From Desulfobacterales bacterium (lineage in GTDB: Bacteria; Desulfobacterota; Desulfobacteria; Desulfobacterales; JAQWFD01): a stretch of 56,120 nt of DNA. Where the stretch lies: assembly GCA_028704555.1 (NCBI GenBank), contig JAQWFD010000026.1, forward strand, positions 1-56,120. Direction: 5' to 3'. A model generated the notes under the pieces. It was not told the DNA's origin. It ran no database searches and worked only from the letters and a program-made list of their open reading frames with translations. Of this stretch, positions 6,925 to 16,874 are shown in pieces. The position numbers and the translations under genes were made by a program. How positions within the stretch are numbered: the first letter of the stretch is position 1; each line of letters begins with the position of its first letter.

Positions 6925-9900
6925 TCAGACACCGGGGTTACAGTCAATGTTATAAAACAATGCATACAGGATCGGAACGACAATCAGGGTCAGCAGGGTT
7001 GCAAACAGCAGCCCGGACATGATAGTCACGGCCATGGCGCTAAACATGGGGTCAGCCAGTAGGGGCGCCATTCCGAAGATGGTGGTAACCGATGCCATGA
7101 GGACCGGTCGCATGCGGCTTACACAGGATTTGACAACGGCGTCATAGGCAGCGGTTCCGGAACGGATTTCCGATTCGATCTGGTCCAGCAGTACGACGGC
7201 ATTTTTGATCAGCATGCCAATAAGACTCAGGGCCCCTAACATCGCCATGAAGCCGAACGGCTGCCGGGTGACTATCAGGCCGACGGTAATTCCGATCACG
7301 GACAGGGGCAGTATCAGGAAAATAATCAGCGTCTGGCGAATTCCGTTGAACAGGGCGACCACAATCAGGATCATCGGAATCAGCGCCACGGGAAGCTTTT
7401 CATACACGGATGTTTGCGACTGAATCGATTTCTCATGCTCACCACCCCATTCGAGCGTATAGCCGCGGGGAAGGACAATGGCCTCGATGCCGGGGCGGAT
7501 TTCGCTCAGTACTTCGGTAGCGGTGATCTCTCCAATGGGATCACACTGTGCGGTAATGGTGGGTCTCCGGTTTCTTCGCTGGATGATCGGGTCCTCCCAT
7601 TCAATGGCTACACGGCTTACCACCTGAGCCAGCGGAAGACTTTTTGGACCGAATCCCCATACCGGCGTGTTGGACAGATTGTCCAGATCTTTTTTTTCCT
7701 GTTCCGGTGTCCCGACCAGTATGGGCATCAGTTCATCGTCTTCACGGTAAAAACCGACGGGTGCTCCGGTGGTCATCTGGCGCAAAGACGCTGCCACGTG
7801 CTGACGGGAGACATACGCGCGCCGGGCCCTGGGTTGTGAAAATTCCGGAACCCACAATTTCACCCGCTGTCTCCAGTCGTCACGGACATCTTTGGTATGA
7901 AGGTTTTCTGCCATTACGGCTTTTGCCTTTTCCGACAGGTCCCGGAGCAGGACCGGGTCCGGACCGCTGAACCGGGCTTCGATTTTGAATTCTGTCGACG
8001 GTCCCAGCGGATACAGCCGGATTCGGGGTTCGGCCTGGGGGAACTGCGCCTTGACATACTGTTCAACGGCCGGGGCGATTTTGCCGATCGATTCCCGTGA
8101 CGTGACATTGACGATCATCTGCCCGTAGGCCGGATTGATCAGCTCGGGCTCGTACGGCAGATAAAACCGGGGTGGCCCTGATCCGATACAGGTGCCGATG
8201 CTGACGACTTCGGGAAATTTCATCAGAAACGCTTCGGCGGTTTTAAGGTCGTCGGATACGCTTTGGATCCGGCTGCCCTCCGGAAGCCAGTAATCCACCA
8301 TGAACTGAGCCCGGGTTGACTGTGGGAAAAAGATTTTTTTCACGTACCGTAATCCGTATCCGGATGCGGCCAGCATCACCGGTATCAGTACGAGTACAAC
8401 CATTTTGCGGTGAAGCGAGGTTTCAAGAAGCCGTTTGTACAGCTGAAATGTCCGTCCGGCATAGGGGTCGGATGTCTGTCTGGAGGGCTTGATGCGTAAA
8501 AACCGTTCACAGAACACCGGGGTTGCGGTCATAGCCAGAATCCAGCTGATAAACAGCGATATGCCGACCACCTGAAACAGGCTTTCGCAGTATTCGCCTA
8601 CGGCCCGGTTCGACAGTTTGATGGGAATAAAGGCTAAAATGGCCACCAGGGTCGCGGCCAGAAGCGGCCAGGCTGTATCCGTAGCCGGCGCTATGGCTGC
8701 TGTTCGGCGGTCTTCTCCCATCTGCAGCCGAACCAGCGATCCTTCGGTAACGACAATGGCATTGTCCACCAGCATGCCCATGGCAATGATCAATGCTCCC
8801 AAAGATGTCCGCTGAAGGTCGATACCCATGAACATCATGACAATGAAGCTGCCCAGTATGGACAGAATCAGACCGCCACCGATCAGAAGACCGCTTCTCA
8901 GTCCCATGGCCAGCAGCAGCACGCCGATTACAATGGCGACGGATTCAGCCAGATTGATGATGAACGTATTGACGGATTCCCGGACGGTTTCCGACTGATA
9001 TGATATGGTTCCGATATCGATTCCGGTGGGAAAATCCAGCATGAGCTGGCTGAGTCGTTTTTTTACAGCATCTCCCATGGCGATGACGTTTCCGCCGGAT
9101 ATCGTTGAAATGGCAATGCCGATACCGGGTTTGCCGTTATAGCGCATCAGTGTGAGTGGCGGGGTCAGATACCCCCGGCGGATGTCCGCGATGTCTTTGA
9201 GCAGAACCAGGTCGGTTGATTCCGGGCCGGATATGACCAGATCGCCGATGGCAGCCGTGGTGTCAAACGTGCCGGAAGGGGCCAGGCGAATCCGCTGAGT
9301 GCCCAGATCCACAGACCCCGGATCGATGATCATGTTCTGGTCCCGGAGGGTGGCGACAATCTGTTCGGGTCGGATACGCAGCTCGGAGAGCCGGCTTCGG
9401 GAAATGTCCACATAAATGCATTCGCGCTGGACGCCCCACAGTTCCACCCGGGCAACATCTTCAACCATCAGCAGTTCCCGTTGGAGGATCGTGGCATAGT
9501 CTTTGAGTTCGGCAGTTGAAAATCCGTCCCCGGTCAGGGCCAGAAAAATTCCGTATACATCGCCGAAATCATCCCTCACCTCAGGGGGGCTCGCGCCAGG
9601 TGGCAGCTGCGGCTGGATGTCATGAATTTTGCGGCGAAGCTCATCCCAGATCTGGGGCAGTTTGTCGGCCCGGCAGGATTCCTTGATATCAACAAAGATA
9701 ATCGATGCCCCGGCCCTTGAAATGGAACGGATGTAGTCCAGTTCCCCGAGTTGCTGGACGGCTTTTTCGATGGTGTCGGTCACCTGCTGCTCGACCTCTC
9801 CGGGGGAGGCGCCGGGGTACCGGGTGACGACCACGGCCGTTTTGACGCTGAATTTCGGATCTTCCAGTTTGCCCAGCTTAAAATAGGCATACAGGCCGCC

Positions 9901-9969
9901 GATCAGCATAAAGATGATACTGCAAACAATAAAGGTTTTGTGTTTGAGGGAAAATTCGGCAGGATTCAC
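6925..9969 (-). CDS. RND efflux pump, inner-membrane transporter (AcrB family)
   Basis: Proton-driven pump of a tripartite efflux system, 1014 residues, the usual size. A first membrane helix (about 12-30) and the ligand loop KFSVKTAVVVTRYPGASPGEVEQQV are typical of the HAE family. The TM4 proton-relay motif reads MLVDNAIVVTEG, so the second aspartate of the classical VDDAIVV is Asn, as in several RND subfamilies. Near the C-terminus GMLIKNAVVLLDQ marks the second relay helix. The start codon is GTG, overlapping the fusion-protein stop by four bases (GTGA). It is last in a tetR-OMF-MFP-RND operon. The substrate cannot be told from sequence. Confidence 0.9.
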   Translation of the reverse strand: MNPAEFSLKHKTFIVCSIIFMLIGGLYAYFKLGKLEDPKFSVKTAVVVTRYPGASPGEVEQQVTDTIEKAVQQLGELDYIRSISRAGASIIFVDIKESCRADKLPQIWDELRRKIHDIQPQLPPGASPPEVRDDFGDVYGIFLALTGDGFSTAELKDYATILQRELLMVEDVARVELWGVQRECIYVDISRSRLSELRIRPEQIVATLRDQNMIIDPGSVDLGTQRIRLAPSGTFDTTAAIGDLVISGPESTDLVLLKDIADIRRGYLTPPLTLMRYNGKPGIGIAISTISGGNVIAMGDAVKKRLSQLMLDFPTGIDIGTISYQSETVRESVNTFIINLAESVAIVIGVLLLAMGLRSGLLIGGGLILSILGSFIVMMFMGIDLQRTSLGALIIAMGMLVDNAIVVTEGSLVRLQMGEDRRTAAIAPATDTAWPLLAATLVAILAFIPIKLSNRAVGEYCESLFQVVGISLFISWILAMTATPVFCERFLRIKPSRQTSDPYAGRTFQLYKRLLETSLHRKMVVLVLIPVMLAASGYGLRYVKKIFFPQSTRAQFMVDYWLPEGSRIQSVSDDLKTAEAFLMKFPEVVSIGTCIGSGPPRFYLPYEPELINPAYGQMIVNVTSRESIGKIAPAVEQYVKAQFPQAEPRIRLYPLGPSTEFKIEARFSGPDPVLLRDLSEKAKAVMAENLHTKDVRDDWRQRVKLWVPEFSQPRARRAYVSRQHVAASLRQMTTGAPVGFYREDDELMPILVGTPEQEKKDLDNLSNTPVWGFGPKSLPLAQVVSRVAIEWEDPIIQRRNRRPTITAQCDPIGEITATEVLSEIRPGIEAIVLPRGYTLEWGGEHEKSIQSQTSVYEKLPVALIPMILIVVALFNGIRQTLIIFLILPLSVIGITVGLIVTRQPFGFMAMLGALSLIGMLIKNAVVLLDQIESEIRSGTAAYDAVVKSCVSRMRPVLMASVTTIFGMAPLLADPMFSAMAVTIMSGLLFATLLTLIVVPILYALFYNIDCNPGV

Positions 9970-11273
9970 AGCTGGCTTCCTCCCTGCCGGTCGGTTCGGG
10001 CCTGGACGGCCCGGACGGTTTCATCCGGTTTCAGATAGCTGGCGCCGGCGATCACTACCCACTGATCCGGCTCAAGCCCTTCGATGATTTCAATGCCATC
10101 TGTCAGCATTTGTCCGAGTGTGACGGGCCGGGATGATACTGAGGCGGTTTCGGGGGTGTAGATCCAGACAAAACTGGTTTTTCCCCCTTCGTTTACGACG
10201 GCTTCCACCGGAAGGATGATCGGCCGGTGCTCTTTTTCTGACGGGACGCTGAATCTCAGTGTGGCCGCCATGCCCGGTTGCAGACGGGCAGTATCGGCTC
10301 CCGGCTGGATGGTTACGGTTACAGGGTATGTCTGGTTCGAGGGCCGGGGCTTTTTACCGATTTCTTTGAGCACGGCAGCAAATCGTTTGCCGGGATATGT
10401 GTCAAATTCGCAGGAAAAGTCCTGAAAAGCCGATTTCTGAACAACGAGTTCTTCAGGGATGCCTACCGTGACCTCGATTTGAGATACATCCAGAAAAAGT
10501 ACGATAGGCTGGCCGGCGCGGACCGTTTCAAAATTTTCGATCAGTTTCTGTGAAATGTATCCGGAAAACGGCGCACTGAGGACCGTGTCCGAAAGCGCGT
10601 TCCGGGCCTGGTTCAGTTGAGATCTGATTCCCGACAGACGGGCGTTCATGGCATCGATCTCTTCCTGCCGCGATCCCTGTCGGGCTTTTTCAAGTTCCTG
10701 AGTAATGGCTTCGGTCTGGGCTGCAGCCGCTTCAAAAGAGGAGTTCGCATTGTCTAAAACGGCTTTGGCTACCGCTTTTTCTTTATACAGGGCGTCGTAC
10801 CGGCGATACATCAACGTGGCCTCGGCCTGCTTTGCCTTTGCCGCCGAAAGTTTGGCGTTCAGCGCCAGGATATCCTGTTTTCTGGCACCATGGCGCATGG
10901 CCGACAGGTTGGCACCCGCCTCATCCATTGCTGCTTCGAGTCGGGAAATGGCCAGCTGGTAATCTCTCGGGTCGATTCGTGCAATCATCTCCCCCTGGTG
11001 GACATGCTGCCCGATCTTAACGGGCAGGGCCTGAACCGGGCCGCTGACACGAAATGACAGTTTGACCTCCCGGCTGGCATTGCTGATTCCGGGGAAAGAC
11101 AGAACCTTGTTCTCGGAAACGCGTTTGATCTGCATGACTTTTACTGCCCGTGCCGGCCGGGAAGCGGTGTCATCAGCTGCATGGGCGGCGATATTAAAAA
11201 AAAACGGGCAGAGAGCCGTTAATAGTATGATTGTCTGTAAGAAGAACCGGGTAAGCGTGTATTGTGTGTTCAT
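9966..11273 (-). CDS. Periplasmic adaptor (membrane-fusion protein) of the RND pump
   Basis: AcrA/HlyD-type adaptor joining the RND pump to the outer-membrane channel. The chosen ATG (11273) gives 435 residues with a signal sequence (about 8-32, ending AAHAA). A split biotinyl-lipoyl domain surrounds a long coiled coil (about 105-235, rich in Ala, Glu, Gln). A beta-barrel follows, then a membrane-proximal domain ending in a GLEPDQWVVIAG motif. An in-frame TTG at 11285 is an alternative start. It lies between the outer-membrane factor and the pump on the same strand. Confidence 0.88.
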   Translation of the reverse strand: MNTQYTLTRFFLQTIILLTALCPFFFNIAAHAADDTASRPARAVKVMQIKRVSENKVLSFPGISNASREVKLSFRVSGPVQALPVKIGQHVHQGEMIARIDPRDYQLAISRLEAAMDEAGANLSAMRHGARKQDILALNAKLSAAKAKQAEATLMYRRYDALYKEKAVAKAVLDNANSSFEAAAAQTEAITQELEKARQGSRQEEIDAMNARLSGIRSQLNQARNALSDTVLSAPFSGYISQKLIENFETVRAGQPIVLFLDVSQIEVTVGIPEELVVQKSAFQDFSCEFDTYPGKRFAAVLKEIGKKPRPSNQTYPVTVTIQPGADTARLQPGMAATLRFSVPSEKEHRPIILPVEAVVNEGGKTSFVWIYTPETASVSSRPVTLGQMLTDGIEIIEGLEPDQWVVIAGASYLKPDETVRAVQARTDRQGGSQL

Positions 11274-11358
11274 GGTAGTTTGCAAATCCCTTTTTGAATT
11301 AAGTCTGACCTCGATAGAGCAGAATCAACGATTTTTTTAAGCAGAGCAGGTTTTTCAG

Positions 11359-12693
11359 CTATGGGCAATCAACTATTTTTCCCCCCACGGCGTTTTCCAG
11401 ATCCCCCAGATAAATCATATACCCGTACAGGGCGCTGTAATGATTGGTCTGGGCCCGGGTCATAAATGTCCTGGCATCGAGAACATCCGTGGACGTTGCC
11501 ATCTGCTGCCGGTATTGCAGATCCGTTATCCGGCAGTTTTCTCTGGCCTGAGTCAGGGATGCCGTTGCTGTCTCGATGTTTCTGCCGGCAACCTGAAGAT
11601 TCAGGTATGCCTGTTTTGTTTGAAGCCGTATCTGGTTTTCGGTGTCTTCAAGGGTTTTGACCAGGGATTGTTTCCGGTGCCGGTAAGCGGATACATCCGC
11701 CCGTGTTTTGCCCCATTCAAATATTGTCCATTCGGCCAGAAGTGTGACACTCGAATTGTATCGGTTGCTGTAGTCATTGATGGTGGCCGCTGCATCCTTA
11801 CCGTTTTGCTCATAGCGCCCTACCAATGCGACAGTCGGGTAATAGGCACTTCGGGCGATCCGGATGCCCGCATCCGACTGATCCAGAGCCTGGTGAAGCA
11901 GCTTGAGCTCGGGACGGTTGGCGATGGCCATTTCGATCAGTTGTGGCAAGGTGTCGGTCACCTGAGGCAGTGTGCCGATATCTTCAACCGTTGTCTGGTG
12001 ATTCAGGTCCCGGTTCAGCAGAGTGTTTAATGCCGATACAGAGATGCCGGCTCCGGCCCGTGCCTTTTCCATGTTTTGAACGGCATCTGCCAGGGCGACC
12101 TGCGACCGGAGCAGATCGTTGTATGGGATCAGGCCTTGATGATAGAATTTCTCAGCATCTGCCGCATGGGATGTCAGGCTGGCCACCGCTTCTTCGGCGA
12201 CCTGCAGAAGCTTTTCGGTCTGCAGAACGTTAAAGTAGGCGGTATTTACCTGCTGGGTGATCGTTTGGGCGATCAGGACTTTTTCCATTTCTGCCGCCCC
12301 TCCGGCCAGTCTGGACAGCCGGTATCGGCTGGACAGGGCAAAGCCGGTAAAAAGTGGCTGGGTGAGGGTAAAATTCCAGTGGAACAGATCTTTATGGGAG
12401 ACATTGAGCTTTTGCCCCAGTCCTTGCAAATACGGGGTTTCATTCAGCCCCGTGTATGAATAGGCCAGCGATGCTTTCGGGAAAAAATCGGATCTGGCGC
12501 TTTTGGTTTCTTCTTCCGCTCGTTTCTGGTTTTCATCATATTCGCTGATCACCGGGTTGTCCGATATGGCTATTTTTATGGCCCGGGATAAAGACAGCTG
12601 AGCTATGGCAGGCGGTTGCGCAGCAGCAGAGCCCGGCAGGCTCGCCATGATCCATATCAGCATTGAACTGAATGCAGCGGCTGTTTTAGTCAT
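11359..12693 (-). CDS. TolC-like outer-membrane efflux channel
   Basis: Outer-membrane factor of the tripartite pump, 444 residues. After a signal peptide (about 1-26, cleavage after AAA), two OEP repeats each begin with a conserved stretch: LSLSRAIKIAISDNPVISEYD, and later LPQLIEMAIANRPELKLL near the middle. Long heptad-like helices of the trimeric tunnel are visible in both halves. The start at 12693 was chosen because AAGGAG lies about ten bases upstream; an in-frame ATG 24 bases earlier lacks such a site. The start overlaps the tetR stop by eight bases. Confidence 0.88.
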   Translation of the reverse strand: MTKTAAAFSSMLIWIMASLPGSAAAQPPAIAQLSLSRAIKIAISDNPVISEYDENQKRAEEETKSARSDFFPKASLAYSYTGLNETPYLQGLGQKLNVSHKDLFHWNFTLTQPLFTGFALSSRYRLSRLAGGAAEMEKVLIAQTITQQVNTAYFNVLQTEKLLQVAEEAVASLTSHAADAEKFYHQGLIPYNDLLRSQVALADAVQNMEKARAGAGISVSALNTLLNRDLNHQTTVEDIGTLPQVTDTLPQLIEMAIANRPELKLLHQALDQSDAGIRIARSAYYPTVALVGRYEQNGKDAAATINDYSNRYNSSVTLLAEWTIFEWGKTRADVSAYRHRKQSLVKTLEDTENQIRLQTKQAYLNLQVAGRNIETATASLTQARENCRITDLQYRQQMATSTDVLDARTFMTRAQTNHYSALYGYMIYLGDLENAVGGKIVDCP

Positions 12694-13318
12694 GTGGATG
12701 GGCTCCTTTGAGTTCAATCCGGCTGAAAAAAATAGAAAAAATGATGTCCGCCCCCGGAAATGGTTTTCCAGGATGGTCGAGATATTCTACAATCAGTGCG
12801 TTTGACATGCCGTCAAGGGAAACAGCAAGCTGATAGGGATTAAATTCACCGGACATTTTTTTTTCGATGCCGTTTTTAAAGAGAGTTTCGAGTTTCCGGA
12901 TAATGTTCCGTTGCAGCGACTGGATGTCTTTTCTCAGCCCTGCTTTCAGGCTGAAGCTGATGCCAATGGTTTCGGCAAAATACAGGCGCACAAATTCGAT
13001 ATTGTCTTCGACGAGCCTGATTTTTTCTTCCAGCCACGCCTTTATTCTGTCGGATTCGATGCCGGGGCTGTCGAGAGCCGCGTTCAGGCGTTCGTAAAAT
13101 TGCATGGATATATCTTCGATCAGCGCATGGTACAGCGCGTTCTTGTTCGGAAAAAAATTGTACAGCGTTCCGACGGCAAATTCCGAGGCTGTTGCGATTT
13201 CCTGCATGGATACATTGTGAAACCCTTTTTTTGAAAAAAGACTCAGGGCGGCATTCAGGATTTCCTGGCGATGAAACAGAAACAGTCGTTTTTTCCTGGA
13301 AATGGAGGGGGATGTCAT
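12686..13318 (-). CDS. TetR-family regulator of the efflux operon
   Basis: Transcriptional repressor of 210 residues. The N-terminal helix-turn-helix reads ILNAALSLFSKKGFHNVSM then IATASEFAVGTLYNFFPNK, the classic TetR pattern. The C-terminal ligand and dimer domain is typical in length but unassigned. Start ATG 13318 has AGGAG seven bases upstream; the frame extends 68 codons further but without a ribosome site and through promoter-like DNA. It is first in the operon and overlaps the channel gene, so it is probably autoregulated. Two palindromes just upstream are candidate operators. Confidence 0.88.
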   Translation of the reverse strand: MTSPSISRKKRLFLFHRQEILNAALSLFSKKGFHNVSMQEIATASEFAVGTLYNFFPNKNALYHALIEDISMQFYERLNAALDSPGIESDRIKAWLEEKIRLVEDNIEFVRLYFAETIGISFSLKAGLRKDIQSLQRNIIRKLETLFKNGIEKKMSGEFNPYQLAVSLDGMSNALIVEYLDHPGKPFPGADIIFSIFFSRIELKGAHPHD

Positions 13319-13721
13319 GATCGGCTCCTGAAATGAATTTATATTCAAAATATGAATACTTATAGTACCTATATAGTTGAAGGCAATTTGCATTGTCAAG
13401 CATGTATTCCGGGATTGGTTTTGCAGCATGACTGTCAGCAGCGTTGTAAAAGTCGAGAATGCTGTAGCTCCCGGGTGGCCAAGGATGAAGCTGAAGTCTG
13501 TTTTACCGCAGGCCCCTGTCACGCAGGCAGGCGGTACTGTATTCCCGGCCGTTACATCTGTTTACAATTATGAGTTTATTCTATTCTCCACCCGTTTGGG
13601 TATGCAATGTTGGGGATTATGCTTGTTCGTGTCTATCCGGGGGTGTTAAATATAAAGGGCGCCTGCGGGTATTTTTCTTTGATATAAAGGTAAAATCTGA
13701 ATAAAATTAAGGACAATATTT
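13319..13721. other. Divergent spacer between tetR and asnS
   Basis: The left part holds the candidate tetR operator. An AAGGA ribosome site lies ahead of asnS at the right end. Nothing else, such as a T-box or repeat, could be recognised between about 13380 and 13690. Confidence 0.5.
13342..13373. promoter_or_regulatory. Paired palindromes, candidate TetR operator
   Basis: TATTCA-AAATA-TGAATA (13342-13358) and TATAG-TAC-CTATA (13361-13373) are both perfect dyads, sit side by side, and begin 24 bases upstream of the tetR start. AT-rich promoter-like sequence surrounds them. The position and symmetry fit binding of a TetR dimer that would block its own promoter. Confidence 0.45.
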
Positions 13722-15104
13722 ATGAAACGATCAAAAATTGTGATGCTTCAACGGTCAGAAAGGCCGTCCGGTAACGTACTCATCAAGGGATGGGTGAAAA
13801 CCAAAAGGGATTCAAAGGGCTTTTCGTTTCTTGAAGTCAATGACGGCTCATGTCTTGCCAACATGCAGGTCATTGTCAGTGATCAATTGGCCAATTATGA
13901 AGATATCCGGAAGCTGACCACGGGATCTGCGGTTTCGGTCGCCGGGGCCCTGGTCGCCTCTCAGGGGGCGGGGCAGTCCTGGGAGATCCAGTCTGCGCAG
14001 GTCGATATTATCAGCGGTGCGCCGGAAACCTACCCGCTTCAGAAAAAACGGCACTCGGATGAGTTTTTGAGGACCATTGCCCATCTGCGCCCCCGGACCA
14101 ATAAATACGGGGCCGCGTTCCGAATCCGGTCCGAACTGGCATATGCGATTCACACGTTTTTCAGGGATCGGGGGTTTTATTATGTTCATACGCCCATCCT
14201 TACGGGCTCTGACTGCGAGGGGGCCGGAGAGATGTTCCAAGTCTCCAGTCTGAATATGGAAAATCCCCCGAAAAAAGATCAGAAAATCGATTATGCCCAG
14301 GATTTTTTCGGCGCTCCGGTCAATTTGACGGTATCCGGGCAGCTGTCAGCGGAAATGTTTGCGCTGGCGCTTGGCGACGTGTACACCTTCGGCCCCACGT
14401 TCCGGGCCGAGCAGTCCAACACCCGGCGACATGCGGCCGAGTTCTGGATGGTCGAGCCGGAGATGGCCTTCTGTGATTTGACCGGCAACATGGAGCTGGC
14501 TGAAGAGATGATTAAATACCTCGTTTCGTTTATCATGAAACATTGTTCTGAGGATCTGAAACTTTTTGCCAGATTTGTGGACAAGTCGCTGATGCAGACG
14601 CTTGAGAACATAATCTCCTCGGACTTTATCCGCCTGCCGTATGCCGACGCGGTCGATATCCTGGCCGCATCCGGGAAAACATTTGATTATGCCATTGGAT
14701 TCGGCACGGATCTTCAGACCGAGCATGAACGCTTTCTGACCGAAGAGCATTTTAAAAAACCGGTGATTGTCTATGATTATCCCAAAAGCATCAAACCTTT
14801 TTACATGCGCGTGAATGCGGACGGTCGAACCGTCCGGGCAATGGACGTTCTGGTGCCCGGGATCGGTGAGATTGTCGGCGGCAGCCAGCGTGAGGAGCGG
14901 CTGGATGTGCTGGAGGCGCGGATGGAGGAGCAGGGGCTGAACCAGTCCGACTACTGGTGGTATCTGGACTCCCGGCGATACGGCAGCGTGCCTCACAGCG
15001 GATTCGGGATGGGCTTTGAGCGAATGCTGATGCTGATAACCGGCATCAGCAATATCCGGGACGTGATCCCGTTTCCGAGAACACCGGACAGCATCGAGTT
15101 TTGA
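13722..15104 (+). CDS. asnS: Asparaginyl-tRNA synthetase
   Basis: Class IIb synthetase charging tRNA-Asn, 460 residues. An OB-fold anticodon-binding domain (about 18-105, VLIKGWVKTKRDSKGFSF) is followed by the catalytic core. HTPILTGSDCEGAGEMFQV, motif 2 (FRAEQSNTRRHAAEFWMVEPE) and motif 3 (GFGMGFERMLML) are intact. The AsnRS family is favoured over AspRS by the EFWMVEPEMAF and SVPHSGFGMG signatures. AAGGA lies ten or so bases upstream of ATG 13722. It is monocistronic and convergent with htrA; a short AGTCAAGCGTCAAGCGTCA tandem sits between them. Confidence 0.94.
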   Translation: MKRSKIVMLQRSERPSGNVLIKGWVKTKRDSKGFSFLEVNDGSCLANMQVIVSDQLANYEDIRKLTTGSAVSVAGALVASQGAGQSWEIQSAQVDIISGAPETYPLQKKRHSDEFLRTIAHLRPRTNKYGAAFRIRSELAYAIHTFFRDRGFYYVHTPILTGSDCEGAGEMFQVSSLNMENPPKKDQKIDYAQDFFGAPVNLTVSGQLSAEMFALALGDVYTFGPTFRAEQSNTRRHAAEFWMVEPEMAFCDLTGNMELAEEMIKYLVSFIMKHCSEDLKLFARFVDKSLMQTLENIISSDFIRLPYADAVDILAASGKTFDYAIGFGTDLQTEHERFLTEEHFKKPVIVYDYPKSIKPFYMRVNADGRTVRAMDVLVPGIGEIVGGSQREERLDVLEARMEEQGLNQSDYWWYLDSRRYGSVPHSGFGMGFERMLMLITGISNIRDVIPFPRTPDSIEF

Positions 15105-15180
15105 GGCGGCTGGCAGTCGAGAATCGAGAGTCAAGCGTCAAGCGTCACAGGCTTTCAGCGTGATGCTCCAGCCGGGGGTG

Positions 15181-16587
15181 TCAGAAGTTGATGGTAATAT
15201 AGTACTGTTGGTCGCCTCGCTGCAGCAAAATCACCACGGAGGGTTTTTGCCGGTATCTGACAATGGCTTTTTCAAAATCTTCCACGGTGCGGATGGTGAT
15301 ATCGTCCAGTTGCCGGATGACGTCGCCGGGTTGAACTCCGATGCCGGCAAGGTAGGATTGCCTGTGGATTTCTGTTATCAGTGCCCCGTCTTTAACCTGT
15401 ATCCGGAAACGGGAACGGTTGGGAATCGTCAGGTCCTCTACGGTGATACCCATCAGCCGGGAGGCAAGGCCTTTGGCCAGTTCCAGGGGGAAAATTGATG
15501 CGGTGGCGGTGATGGTTTTTTTCTTACCGTTTCTCCACAGGTTGATGGATACGGGATCTCCGGCGGCGTAATGCCGCATGGCCGTGCGGTAATCTTCGGA
15601 TGAAAACAGGGGCTGGTTTCCGATTGAAAGAATGATATCTCCGTTTTGAAGCCCTGCTTTTCCGCCCGGGCCGTTTTTTTCCACCTCTCTGATGAGTACA
15701 CCGCCTGGTGCCGGAAGATTCATGTACTGGGCCAGCCGCGGGTCCACGTCCTGAACCGTGACGCCGATCCATGCGGCAACGACTTCTCCGTAGCGGATCA
15801 GGTCGGATACGATTTTGCGGGCCTTATTGATCGGAATTGCAAAGCCGATTCCCTGTGCTTTTGCATAAATAGCGGTATTGATCCCGATCAGTTCCCCGTT
15901 GATATTTAAAAGCGGCCCGCCGCTGTTTCCCGGGTTGATGGAGGCATCGGTCTGGATGAATTCATGATAGACCCTGTCTTCAGTCCGGATGCTGCGTTTC
16001 AGGGCGCTGATGACACCGGTGGTCACCGTGTTGGAAAAGCCGAAGGGGTTGCCGATGGCAATGACGGTTTCGCCGATCATCAGGTCATCGGAATTTCCCA
16101 TCTGAATATCCGGCAGGGCTGTGGATGAGACGATGCGCAGCACGGCCAGATCCGAATCGGGATCGGCCCCGACCACCTGGACTTCAAATTCCCGTTCGTC
16201 GTTTAATACGGCCCTGATTTTTCCGGTTTTGGATATCACATGGGCATTGGTGAGGATGTATCCTTTTGCCCCGTCAATGATGACCCCGGATCCAAGGCTG
16301 GTCCGGTTGTACTTTTGTTCGTATCCCGGATCGAAAAAGTCTTTGAAAAATTCTTCAAATAACGGATCCATGCCGAAACCGGAAAAGGGGGAGGCCCGTC
16401 GGCGGACTTCGATTTCGGTGCTGATGTTGACCACGGCCGGGCTGACGCTTCTCACCGCTTTTACCACGGGAGTTTCACGGGAATAATCAGTGCTGTGGGC
16501 CGCAGGCGGGCGCATCATAATGACAGACAGCAGGAGCAGACAAATAACGGATGGCTTCATCCATGGGAACCGGATCGGGCGTTTCAT
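15181..16587 (-). CDS. Periplasmic serine protease, HtrA/DegP family
   Basis: Envelope quality-control protease and chaperone, 468 residues from the chosen start. A signal sequence (about 10-31) is followed by the trypsin-like domain with catalytic H116 (LTNAHV), D146 (DPDSDLAVL) and S222 (INPGNSGGPL). Two PDZ domains follow (about 270-365 and 375-465). Start 16587 was preferred because GGAGGA precedes it; an in-frame ATG nine codons upstream has no ribosome site. Whether it is DegP, DegQ or DegS cannot be decided, though two PDZ domains exclude DegS. Confidence 0.9.
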   Translation of the reverse strand: MKRPIRFPWMKPSVICLLLLSVIMMRPPAAHSTDYSRETPVVKAVRSVSPAVVNISTEIEVRRRASPFSGFGMDPLFEEFFKDFFDPGYEQKYNRTSLGSGVIIDGAKGYILTNAHVISKTGKIRAVLNDEREFEVQVVGADPDSDLAVLRIVSSTALPDIQMGNSDDLMIGETVIAIGNPFGFSNTVTTGVISALKRSIRTEDRVYHEFIQTDASINPGNSGGPLLNINGELIGINTAIYAKAQGIGFAIPINKARKIVSDLIRYGEVVAAWIGVTVQDVDPRLAQYMNLPAPGGVLIREVEKNGPGGKAGLQNGDIILSIGNQPLFSSEDYRTAMRHYAAGDPVSINLWRNGKKKTITATASIFPLELAKGLASRLMGITVEDLTIPNRSRFRIQVKDGALITEIHRQSYLAGIGVQPGDVIRQLDDITIRTVEDFEKAIVRYRQKPSVVILLQRGDQQYYITINF

Positions 16588-16874
16588 GGTCAATTTTTTC
16601 CTCCATAATGGCATGCAGTGCTTCAGCCGGTGAAAATTTTAAAAGGGGGCTGCCCGTCACCGTTGGCAGTTTGATATTGATTTATTTCTGTAATTTTGAC
16701 AAATTAGGCTTTTTACGGTCATCAGAAAGTTATGGTGTCATGAGTTGACGATTTGATCCATTCATTTCAGTCCTTAAACGACTTGCCGATGTATTTGCTG
16801 CTGTGGTGATCGACACTGGGGCCGAGGCCCTTGCCCCCTTCATTAAAACTGAAAGGAAATATTAAATATATATC

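Noticed and set aside
13319..13522. 68-codon N-terminal extension of the TetR regulator
   Set aside because: No ribosome site, runs through the candidate operator, and the extra residues do not belong to the TetR fold; ATG 13318 has AGGAG.
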